Positions 26,261 to 33,084 of a stretch of DNA of 64,000 nt are shown here, in pieces. The DNA is taken from NCBI RefSeq assembly GCF_022548875.1, contig NZ_JAKZEW010000002.1, positions 898 to 64,897 on the forward strand, given 5' to 3'. Below the pieces are notes generated by a model that saw nothing but the letters and a program-made list of their open reading frames with translations, was not told the DNA's origin and searched no databases. Source of the DNA: Glycomyces sp. L485 (GTDB taxonomy: Bacteria; Actinomycetota; Actinomycetes; Mycobacteriales; Micromonosporaceae). The translations under genes were made by a program, and so were the position numbers. Every line of letters starts with the position of its first letter. Position 1 is the first letter of the stretch.

Positions 26261-26652
26261 GACAGCGCGCGTTCGATCAGACCGGACAGGGCGCTTTGGA
26301 CGGTGCCGGAGGTGAGGACCTTCAGCAGGACGCCGGCGAAGGCGACGGCGGCCAGGGTGCCGACGGCGTATTCCGCCGTGGACATGCCTCGTTCGCCGCG
26401 CATTCGGGAGGCGAACCTGCCGCCCCAGCTGGGTTTCGTGACGCCTTTCATCCGGCCGGGGCTCCATTCGTCGTCGCGTGGCCTCGGGTTGGGGCGCCGT
26501 GTCGGTTGCGGTCGCGGGCGGGCGGGGGCAGGGCAGTCCTCGCCGCTCGGGCGTTGGAGTTCGCATTGCTGCTTGAGGCGGCAGGTGCTCGGGCAGTCGC
26601 GGGTGGTCTCGGGTCGGGTCGTGGAGGCCGGGCTGGTCTCGGTCGTGGTCAT
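26257..26652 (-). CDS. DUF4244 pilin-like protein, candidate Flp pilin
   Basis: The last 65 residues match DUF4244: RMRGERGMSTAEYAVGTLAAVAF, then AGVLLKVLTSGTVQSALSGLIERAL. The G-MSTAEYA junction has the Gly and Glu expected of a prepilin-peptidase site, so this is the best candidate for the major Flp pilin. The frame starts at ATG 26652 with AAAGG upstream and adds an unusual Pro/Arg/Cys-rich head of about 65 residues. An internal ATG (MKGVTKPSW, at about residue 68) would give a family-sized protein. Which start is used cannot be settled here. Confidence 0.75.
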   Translation of the reverse strand: MTTTETSPASTTRPETTRDCPSTCRLKQQCELQRPSGEDCPAPARPRPQPTRRPNPRPRDDEWSPGRMKGVTKPSWGGRFASRMRGERGMSTAEYAVGTLAAVAFAGVLLKVLTSGTVQSALSGLIERALS

Positions 26653-26700
26653 GTCGGTTGCCTTTCTTCTTGTGGTGTCGGTTCCCGGTTGCGGTCTGGG

Positions 26701-27303
26701 TCAGAGGGCGAGGGTGTCGGCGACGATGCCGAACACGACCGGTCCGATGCCGGCTATGACGAAGGCGGGCAGGAAGCACAGGCACAGCGGCCCGATGAGG
26801 GCCACGGCTGCGCGTCCGGCGCGTTCTTCGGTGCGGGTGCGGTGTTCGGCTCTCAGTGAGGCGGCGAGTTGTTCGAGTCCTCCGGCGATCGCGGCGCCGC
26901 TTGCGGTGGAGCGGTCGAGTTGTCTGGCGAGGCGGTCGGCGCCGGGGAGTCTTCCGAGTTCCGGGGCGGCTTCGGTGGCGGTCGCGCCGAGGTGCATGGC
27001 CTGGGCGAAGCGGGTGAGCCGTTCGCCGAGAGGTCCTTGCTCGGCGTTCGCGACGGCGAGGGCCGCCTGTGGGAAGGGGGCGCCGGCCCGCATACCCGCG
27101 GCGGCCAGGTCGAGCGTCCAGGTCCATTGGGGCGTGAGGCGGGTCGCCGCGAGTTGTTCGCTGCGGTGGGGGTCGGTGCGCAGGAGCCGGCGGATGAGCC
27201 ACCAGGCCGCGACGCCGGTTGCCGCTCCGGTGGGGCCGCCTACGGCGATGGCGGTGGCGGTGCCGATGAGCGGGGCGGTGAGTTTGCCGAGTCGGTGTTT
27301 CAT
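26701..27303 (-). CDS. tadC: Type II secretion F family protein, TadC-like
   Basis: The 200-residue inner-membrane platform protein has an N-terminal hydrophobic pair (LIGTATAIAVGGPTGAATGV), a GspF-like helical cytosolic domain (AAAGMRAGAPFPQAALAVA; QLDRSTASGAAIAGGLEQLA) and a C-terminal span region (ALIGPLCLCFLPAFVIAGIGPVV). The ATG at 27303 overlaps the tadB stop (ATGA). Together with TadB it should anchor the ATPase to the pilus assembly site. Confidence 0.85.
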   Translation of the reverse strand: MKHRLGKLTAPLIGTATAIAVGGPTGAATGVAAWWLIRRLLRTDPHRSEQLAATRLTPQWTWTLDLAAAGMRAGAPFPQAALAVANAEQGPLGERLTRFAQAMHLGATATEAAPELGRLPGADRLARQLDRSTASGAAIAGGLEQLAASLRAEHRTRTEERAGRAAVALIGPLCLCFLPAFVIAGIGPVVFGIVADTLAL

Positions 27304-27962
27304 GCGGTCTCCACTCCGACGGATTTGACGAGTGCTGTGGTCCAGGCGATGCCTGCGGCTTGGAGTGCCGTCGCGGCTGCGAGGCAGGCGATGCCGGGGA
27401 GTGTGCCGAGGAGGAAGGCGAGGGCGCCGATCCCGAGTGCTTCTCCTAGGGCGACTCCGGCGGCGGGGAGCGCGGTGAGCAGGGCGGCGGTGGCATGGAT
27501 GGAGGCGGTCTGGGCTCTGGCGCGGGCGGCCGCCTGTTCGTCTTCCCGGAGGTGTTCGGCGAGTTTTCGGCACAGTTCCGCGGCGGGTGCGCCGAGGTCC
27601 GCGGCGACGGCCCAGGCGGTGGCGAGCCGCCTGGTCGTGGATGCGGCGTCGCGGGGCCAGTCGGGTTCGATCGCGGCGATCGCGCGTGTCGGGTCGGTTC
27701 CTGCGGCCAGGTCGGCGGCGAGGTAGGCGACGGTGTCGGCGGCGGTGCGCCGGGCTTCGCGGAGCCGTCTGCGGCGCAGGGACCGGTGCCAGGCGGTGAC
27801 TGCGGCCGCGGTGTAGGCGGCTGCGATGGCGGCGGCGGTGGCGGTCGCGGTGGCGCCGAGGTGCTTCGCCGCCCAGGCGGCGGTCAGTGCGGCGATGAGG
27901 GAGGCTGCCGTGATCGTCGTTTTCGGGCGGTGGGTGAGCAGTGCGGTGATGGTGGTGTTCAT
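27300..27962 (-). CDS. tadB: Type II secretion F family protein, TadB-like
   Basis: The 220-residue protein begins with hydrophobic helices (ITAASLIAALTAAWAAKHLG, then TATATAAAIAAAYTAAAVTA). A GspF-like domain follows (YLAADLAAGTDPTRAIAAI; WAVAADLGAPAAELCRKLAEHLRED), then two C-terminal spans (ATAALLTALPAAGVALGEAL; FLLGTLPGIACLAAATALQA). The start ATG 27962 overlaps the tadA stop. It is short relative to proteobacterial TadB, as usual in actinobacteria. Confidence 0.85.
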   Translation of the reverse strand: MNTTITALLTHRPKTTITAASLIAALTAAWAAKHLGATATATAAAIAAAYTAAAVTAWHRSLRRRRLREARRTAADTVAYLAADLAAGTDPTRAIAAIEPDWPRDAASTTRRLATAWAVAADLGAPAAELCRKLAEHLREDEQAAARARAQTASIHATAALLTALPAAGVALGEALGIGALAFLLGTLPGIACLAAATALQAAGIAWTTALVKSVGVETA

Positions 27963-29134
27963 GCGTCGCGCTCCCTCAGCAGCCGTTCGAGGATGCCGGC
28001 GGCCGGTCCGGGGCCGTGGCGGGTCCAGGCGGTGGTGACGGCGAGGTTCCGGGTGCCGGGGGTGTCGCCGGTGTCGATGAGGGCGATCTCGGCGACTTGA
28101 CGCTTCGGCCCGGTTCGTCGCAGATGGATGATGATGCGCAGGGCGGTGACGAGTTGGGCGTGGAGCCCGGCCCTCGGCATGCCGTGCGGCAGTGCCAGCG
28201 CCTCCAGGCGGGCCGGTGCGTCGGCGGCGGTGTTGCAGTGGAGGGTGCCGGCTCCGCCTTCGTGGCCGGTGTTGAGCGCGGCCAGCAGTTCGCTGACTTC
28301 GGCGCCGCGGCATTCGCCGATGATGATCCGGTCGGGCCGCATGCGCAGCGCCTGGCGGACCAGGGCCGCCATGTCGACCGCTCCGGCGCCTTCGATGTTC
28401 GGGGGTCTGGCTTCGAGGGTGAGCGTGTGCGGGTGGTCGGGCGCGAGTTCGGCGGCGTCTTCGACGATGACGATCCGCTCTGACCCGGGGACGGCGGACA
28501 GGAGGCTGGACAGCAGTGTGGTCTTGCCGGTGCCGGTGCCGCCGGTCACCAGATGTGGGATCTTGGCGGTGACGACGCGGAGCAGCAGGTCGGCCATGTC
28601 GGCGGTGAGCGTGTCGGCTTCGACCAGTTGCGACAGGGTGAAGGCCTTGGCGCGGTGGGTGCGGAAGGACAGGTAGGGTCCGGCGGCGGCGATGGGCGGC
28701 AGGATCGCGTGGAACCGGGTCCCGTCGGGGAGTCGCACGTCCGCGTACGGGTTGCCGGCGTCGAGGCGGCGGCCGGCGGCGGCTGCGAGCCGGCAGGCGA
28801 GCGATCTGATGGTGTCGCGGTCGCCGAGTCGGACCGAGGCGTCCTGGAGCCCGTCGCCTCGGTCGATCCAGACGCCGTCGGTGCCGTTGACGACGACGTC
28901 GGTGACGGTGGCGTCGTCCAGCAGCGGTTGGAGCGGTCCGGCGCCGCCGAGGTCGTCGGCGAGTGCGTCGGACAGTTCGAGCAGTCCGGGTTGGTCCGGC
29001 GGTGCGGCTCCGGCGGCGCACAGGGCTTTGACGATGTCGGCTTTGGCCGGTGCGTTGCGATGCTCGTGCGGTCGGCGCGGGTCGGTCTGGGCGGCGAGTT
29101 GGCGCCTGACGCGGTGGATCAGTTCGAGGTTCAT
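27959..29134 (-). CDS. tadA: Flp pilus assembly ATPase TadA
   Basis: TadA is the secretion/pilus motor of the CpaF/TadA family. The 391 residues include the N-terminal LLDDATVTDVVVNGTDGVWID, the RLPDGTRFHAILPP motif, Walker A GGTGTGKTT (about 196-204), the Asp box IVIVEDAAEL, Walker B RIIIGECRG, and the His box GGAGTLHCNTAADAPARLEAL. The start ATG 29134 overlaps the tadZ stop (ATGA). All catalytic motifs look intact. Confidence 0.93.
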   Translation of the reverse strand: MNLELIHRVRRQLAAQTDPRRPHEHRNAPAKADIVKALCAAGAAPPDQPGLLELSDALADDLGGAGPLQPLLDDATVTDVVVNGTDGVWIDRGDGLQDASVRLGDRDTIRSLACRLAAAAGRRLDAGNPYADVRLPDGTRFHAILPPIAAAGPYLSFRTHRAKAFTLSQLVEADTLTADMADLLLRVVTAKIPHLVTGGTGTGKTTLLSSLLSAVPGSERIVIVEDAAELAPDHPHTLTLEARPPNIEGAGAVDMAALVRQALRMRPDRIIIGECRGAEVSELLAALNTGHEGGAGTLHCNTAADAPARLEALALPHGMPRAGLHAQLVTALRIIIHLRRTGPKRQVAEIALIDTGDTPGTRNLAVTTAWTRHGPGPAAGILERLLRERDA

Positions 29135-30324
29135 CGGTCGGCTCCCGCCTGGTCGAGTTCGGGCAGTCGGGTCGTGTCGGGGTCTGAGCGGGTTCGGCCG
29201 AGTTCGGTCATGAGGGCGCGGAGGCGGCGGGTGGTGCGGCCGTGTGGGAGGCGTCCTCGACGCAGCCGCCCGGTCAGGCGCCGGTGGACGGGCATGTGGC
29301 CCCACACCGGCGGTGCGAAGTCGTCGAACGGTTCGGCGCCGTCCGGTGCCGGTTCGGGTTTCGGGCGGTCCGTGCCGCGCAGCACCATCCCGATGCGGGA
29401 GGTGTGGAGGCCGTATGCGGCGACGACGTTGCGGGCGGCCTCCCATGCGCGCGGGGAGGGGCCGAGTGCGACGGCGACTGCTTCGGCCGCTGCGGCGGCG
29501 CGGGCGGCGGCGCCGGTCCGGGTGCGCGGCAGGTCGACGACGACGAGGTCGGCGCCCATGCGGGCGGCGCGCAGGACGCGTTCGAATGCTTCGGTTCCTG
29601 GCCCGGCCGGGTTGCGCGGGTCGGGGGCGACTAGGTGGAGGCCGTCGCGTTTCGGCAGGCCGGACAGGAGCCGATCGGGTTCGAGCTGGCCGGTGCCGGC
29701 GGCGAGCGCGGGCCAGCGCCAGCCCGGTTGGGCGCCGAGTCCGGCGGCGGTGTCGATGCCGCCGCCGGTGAGGTCGAGGTCGATGAGGACGACGCTTCTG
29801 CCCTCGCGTGCGGCGGCGGTGGCGCCGGCGAGCGCGAGTGTGGACGCGCCGGCTCCGCCGTGTCCGGCGACGGTGGCGAGGACCGGTGCGGCGGTGGTGG
29901 CGCGGGTGGAGCGGGTGAAGCGGTCGAGCAGCCACTCGTTGGCTTCGGGTACGGCGATGACGTGTTCGGCGTGGAGTTTCACGGCGAGGGGCCAGAGCAT
30001 GGAGGCGTCGGCCTGGTCGGCGCTGATCCAGGCGACGGTGGTGCAGAGGATCAGGTCGGGTCGTTCGGGCAGGCCGAGGGCGAGGCATTCGTCGCCGATG
30101 TCGGCGCCGACGATGGCAAGGGGCGCGTGCTGCCAGCGGGCGCGTGCTTCGGCGGGGTCTTTGACGCGGCGGAGCGGTTGGCCGGCAGCTGCGGCCAGTG
30201 GCGTGATGATGTCGGCCAGGCGGTCGTCACCGGTGACGAGCAGGGATTCGGTTGCGGCGGGGGTGTTTCGGGGCGCGGTGCCTTTCGGGTCTTCCGCGGT
30301 CCGGACGAGCGTTGACGCGACCAT
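29131..30324 (-). CDS. TadZ/CpaE-like ATPase-fold protein (Rv3660c type)
   Basis: The first tad gene encodes a 397-residue MinD/ParA-fold protein of the actinobacterial septum-site-like family, thought to place the Tad machine. The N-terminal half is receiver-like (about 25-130). The P-loop reads GHGGAGAST (about 154-162): the usual KGGxGKT has lost its Lys residues, so ATP hydrolysis is doubtful. Later motifs VVLIDLDLTGGGIDTAAGL and DLVVVDLPR remain. The start is ATG 30324 with GGAG upstream. It is the promoter-proximal gene; the region upstream holds DnaA boxes and an element shared with 52.4 kb. Confidence 0.82.
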   Translation of the reverse strand: MVASTLVRTAEDPKGTAPRNTPAATESLLVTGDDRLADIITPLAAAAGQPLRRVKDPAEARARWQHAPLAIVGADIGDECLALGLPERPDLILCTTVAWISADQADASMLWPLAVKLHAEHVIAVPEANEWLLDRFTRSTRATTAAPVLATVAGHGGAGASTLALAGATAAAREGRSVVLIDLDLTGGGIDTAAGLGAQPGWRWPALAAGTGQLEPDRLLSGLPKRDGLHLVAPDPRNPAGPGTEAFERVLRAARMGADLVVVDLPRTRTGAAARAAAAAEAVAVALGPSPRAWEAARNVVAAYGLHTSRIGMVLRGTDRPKPEPAPDGAEPFDDFAPPVWGHMPVHRRLTGRLRRGRLPHGRTTRRLRALMTELGRTRSDPDTTRLPELDQAGADR

Positions 30325-30379
30325 GGCTACTCCTACGTTGCGTGTGTTTCCGATTGCCTGGAGTAACCATGACCGAGAT

Positions 30380-30518
30380 TGTCAAGGCTTGGCAAGGAGC
30401 AGTTTCGAGCCTGTGGATAACTTCCGTCCTCAGCGGTGTTCGCGCAGGTCAGCCACTGTCCATGTGAGAGCGGTTCCGGTTCGGTCGATCGCGGAGGGCC
30501 TGTGGACGACTTCCGTCC
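30380..30518 (-). promoter_or_regulatory. tad operon promoter region with two DnaA-box repeats
   Basis: Read on the minus strand, GTTATCCACAGGCT is followed by 12 bases, TTGCCAAG, two bases and TTGACA (30385-30380), 55 bases before the first tad ATG. TTATCCACA (30420-30412) is a perfect DnaA box. A second copy of the surrounding 21-mer lies at 30498-30518 with 19 of 21 bases identical; its box reads TCGTCCACA, which fits the looser actinobacterial DnaA consensus. The same arrangement precedes the DUF4192 gene at 52502. Confidence 0.6.
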
Positions 30519-30552
30519 GTCGCGGGATCGGGTCTGCGGATCGGGGCGGGAC

Positions 30553-30591
30553 GACCCGGGGGACCGTCGCATCGCGACGGTCCCCCGGGTC
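30553..30591 (-). terminator. 18-bp perfect hairpin after the aldose epimerase gene
   Basis: GACCCGGGGGACCGTCGC pairs completely with GCGACGGTCCCCCGGGTC around a 3-base loop. It begins 16 bases beyond the stop codon at 30608. Confidence 0.85.
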
Positions 30592-30607
30592 GGCGGCGGT
30601 TTCGTGT

Positions 30608-31504
30608 CTATTCGGGGCGGATGCCCCAGACGCCGAACCATGCCTCGCTCGGCGCGAGCTCGATGAGGTCCTCGCCGGTCGCGAGGGCGTTGGGCGGGCA
30701 GGTCGTCGGTTCGATCGCGACCGAGGCGCGCTTGCGGTCGCCTTCGAGCCCGTCGGAGGTGTAGATGTGGACCCAGTCGAAGGACTCGTCCATCCACACG
30801 GTCACCGCCGATCCGGAGACCGGGTCGGCCAGGCGCACTTCGGCCTTGCCGTCGGAGCCGCGCCGGAGTTCGCCGTAGGCGTCGTCGATGACCGTCGCGC
30901 CCAGCACGGTCGGCTCGTCGAGGTCGGCCGCGCCGGAGCCGACGGGGATGCGCTGCTTGTCGAGCTGCAGCTTCGTCTTGGCCGGGACGTGCAGCGTCGC
31001 CTGGGCGATGTCGTCGAGTTCGCCGGCGATCAGGTAGGAGTGGGTGCCGAGCCCGAACGGCGCGGCCTGCGTGCCGAGGTTGGACACGGTGTGCGCGGCC
31101 CGCAGACCTCCCGGCCCTACCGACCAGCGTGTGCGCAGCTGCAGGGTCCAGGGGTAGCCGATGCGCGCGGGGAGCCGGCATTCGAGCGTGACGGAGGTGT
31201 CGGTGAGGTCGACGGCGGACCATTCGGCCCATGCGACGAAGCCGTGGAGGGCGGTGTTGGTCGGGATCTCGTTGATCGGCAGCTGGTACTCCTCGCCGCC
31301 GAAGGTGTACTTGCCGTCGCGGATCCGGTTGGGCCACGGGGCCAGGACGTGGCCGGCCCAGCCGGGAGCGAGTTCCTCGTCTCCGTAGGTGGCCACGACA
31401 GGGCGTCCGCGGTAGCTGTAGGCGCGCACGCCGCCGCCGACAGCGACGATGGTCGCCTCGTGGTCGTTGTAGGCGATAGACCATTGCTCGCCGGACAGCG
31501 CCAT
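30608..31504 (-). CDS. Aldose 1-epimerase family protein
   Basis: This enzyme class interconverts alpha and beta anomers of sugars or phosphosugars. The 298 residues show the family pattern: GHVLAPWPNRIRDGKYTFGG (about 50-69, with the substrate-binding Arg), the first His in TALHGFVAWAEW (about 90) and the second His in FGLGTHSYLIAG (about 170). IEPTTCPPNAL with the catalytic Glu is near 270. I start it at ATG 31504, placed nine bases after GGAGG; a longer start at 31519 would bury that site in the coding sequence. The gene is monocistronic. Confidence 0.9.
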   Translation of the reverse strand: MALSGEQWSIAYNDHEATIVAVGGGVRAYSYRGRPVVATYGDEELAPGWAGHVLAPWPNRIRDGKYTFGGEEYQLPINEIPTNTALHGFVAWAEWSAVDLTDTSVTLECRLPARIGYPWTLQLRTRWSVGPGGLRAAHTVSNLGTQAAPFGLGTHSYLIAGELDDIAQATLHVPAKTKLQLDKQRIPVGSGAADLDEPTVLGATVIDDAYGELRRGSDGKAEVRLADPVSGSAVTVWMDESFDWVHIYTSDGLEGDRKRASVAIEPTTCPPNALATGEDLIELAPSEAWFGVWGIRPE

Positions 31505-31861
31505 CGGGGGTACCTCCATGTCGTTCGGAACGGGGCGGGATGTGCATTGACGTTAGCCCATGGGCGTTGACCTGCGGCACGCGTATCGATGTGGGGGAGA
31601 TCGCAACGAACCGTTGAACCTGACAACGCTGGTTATCGAAACCCTCCCATGAAAACCGTCAAAACAGTACAAATACCATGCCTCACGAAGCTCTTCTCAT
31701 ATTTTGCGCGCCTTTTGGGCACCCAAACGAGAGCACCGCGACCCCGCTCGCACTTCCGTAGTCGATCGCATTGAGGCACCATTTCCCCAATAACTACGAA
31801 CCGTCGCCTCCCGGAAGCCCCCGGTCGGCAAGTACAGGGACAACCACTCAGGAGTACAACG
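31505..31861. promoter_or_regulatory. Divergent promoter region, AT-rich, with a TTTGGG-CA-CCCAAA palindrome
   Basis: This 357-base spacer separates the epimerase and citrate synthase genes and has the lowest GC of the window at about 31600-31790. A 14-base dyad (TTTGGGCACCCAAA, 31714-31727) sits about 135 bases before the citrate synthase ATG. Smaller CGTTG/CAACG arms lie at about 31611-31627. No gene is supported. The dyad is a possible operator for central-carbon control. Confidence 0.4.
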
Positions 31862-32950
31862 ATGTCTGAGTTCAAGCCCGGTCTCGAAGGCGTGGTCGCC
31901 TTCGAGACCGAGATCGCCGAGCCCGACAAGGAAGGCGGATCGCTCCGCTACCGCGGAGTCGACATCCAAGACCTCGTCGGCCAGACTTCCTACGGCGATG
32001 TCTGGGGCCTGCTCGTCGATGGCAAATTCGGCGACGGCCTCCCGGCCGCCGAACCCGTCCCGGTCCCCGTCTCCTCGGGCGACACCCGGGTCGACGCCCA
32101 GGCCGCCGTCGCCATGCTCGCCCCGTTCTGGGGCCTCAAGCCCCTGCTCGACATCGACGACGACACCGCCCGCGACGACCTCGCCCGCGTCTCGGTCACC
32201 ACGCTGTCGTTCATCGCCCAGTCCGCCCGCGGATCCGGCCGGCCGGCCATCCCGCAGTCGGAGATCGACAAGGCCGAGACCATCACCGAGCGATTCATGC
32301 GCCGCTGGCGGGGCGAGCCCGACCCCGCGCACGTCAAGGCCGTCGACACCTATCTGATGTCGGCCGCCGAGCACGGCATGAACGCCTCCACCTTCACCAC
32401 CCGCGTCGTCGCCTCCACCGGCGCCGACGCCGCCGCCGCGATCTCCGCGGGCATCGGCGCCCTGTCCGGCCCGCTCCACGGCGGCGCTCCCACCCGGGTG
32501 CTGCACATGATCGAAGAGGTCGAGCGCCGCGGCGAGGCCGAGTCGTACGTCAAGGAGATCCTCGACTCCGGCGAGCGCCTCATGGGCTTCGGCCACCGCG
32601 TCTACCGCGCCGAGGACCCGCGCTCGCGCGTGCTTCGCTCCGCTGCCAAGAGCCTCGGCGCCGAGCGCTACGAGGTAGCCGAGGCCCTGGAGACGGCCGC
32701 CCTTGCCGAGCTCAAGGCCCGCAAGCCAGACCGCGTCCTCGCCACGAACGTCGAGTTCTGGTCCTCGGTGCTCCTCGACTTCGCCCAGGTGCCCGCCGAC
32801 CTGTTCCCCTCGATGTTCACCTGCGCCCGCGTCGCCGGCTGGAGCGCCCACATCCTCGAGCAGAAGAAGCTCGGCCGGATCGTGCGCCCCTCCGCCGTCT
32901 ACGTCGGTCCCGGCCCGCGCCAGCCCTCCGAAGTGGAAGGCTGGCGCTAG
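31862..32950 (+). CDS. citA: Citrate synthase 2
   Basis: This enzyme condenses oxaloacetate and acetyl-CoA at the head of the TCA cycle. The 362-residue protein matches the second citrate synthase of actinobacteria. It has the first catalytic His in AEHGMNAS (about 170-177), GPLHGGAPTRVL and the second His in MGFGHRVYRAEDPR (about 240-253). The third catalytic position lies in NVEFWSSVLLDFAQ: Glu replaces the Asp of classical enzymes, as I recall for this subfamily. The C-terminal SMFTCARVAGWSAHILEQ is typical. A strong hairpin terminator follows. Confidence 0.93.
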   Translation: MSEFKPGLEGVVAFETEIAEPDKEGGSLRYRGVDIQDLVGQTSYGDVWGLLVDGKFGDGLPAAEPVPVPVSSGDTRVDAQAAVAMLAPFWGLKPLLDIDDDTARDDLARVSVTTLSFIAQSARGSGRPAIPQSEIDKAETITERFMRRWRGEPDPAHVKAVDTYLMSAAEHGMNASTFTTRVVASTGADAAAAISAGIGALSGPLHGGAPTRVLHMIEEVERRGEAESYVKEILDSGERLMGFGHRVYRAEDPRSRVLRSAAKSLGAERYEVAEALETAALAELKARKPDRVLATNVEFWSSVLLDFAQVPADLFPSMFTCARVAGWSAHILEQKKLGRIVRPSAVYVGPGPRQPSEVEGWR

Positions 32951-32977
32951 AGCCGACCCCAAGCCGCCCAGCGAAGG

Positions 32978-33022
32978 ACGAGGTCCGCAAGCCGCACGCC
33001 CCGGCAGGCTTGCGGACCTCGT
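32978..33022 (+). terminator. 16-bp hairpin after citrate synthase
   Basis: ACGAGGTCCGCAAGCC pairs completely with GGCTTGCGGACCTCGT around a 13-base loop, 28 bases past the stop codon. Confidence 0.8.
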
Positions 33023-33084
33023 TCGAGCACGGCTGGGCTAAGATGCCCTAGGAACCGCCGCAAGCCCACCTGAACGAGACGTGC

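Noticed and set aside
28553-31570. Plus-strand frame of about 1000 codons across tadA, tadZ and the aldose epimerase
   Set aside because: It spans several real minus-strand genes and has no protein-like composition, so it is a compositional shadow.
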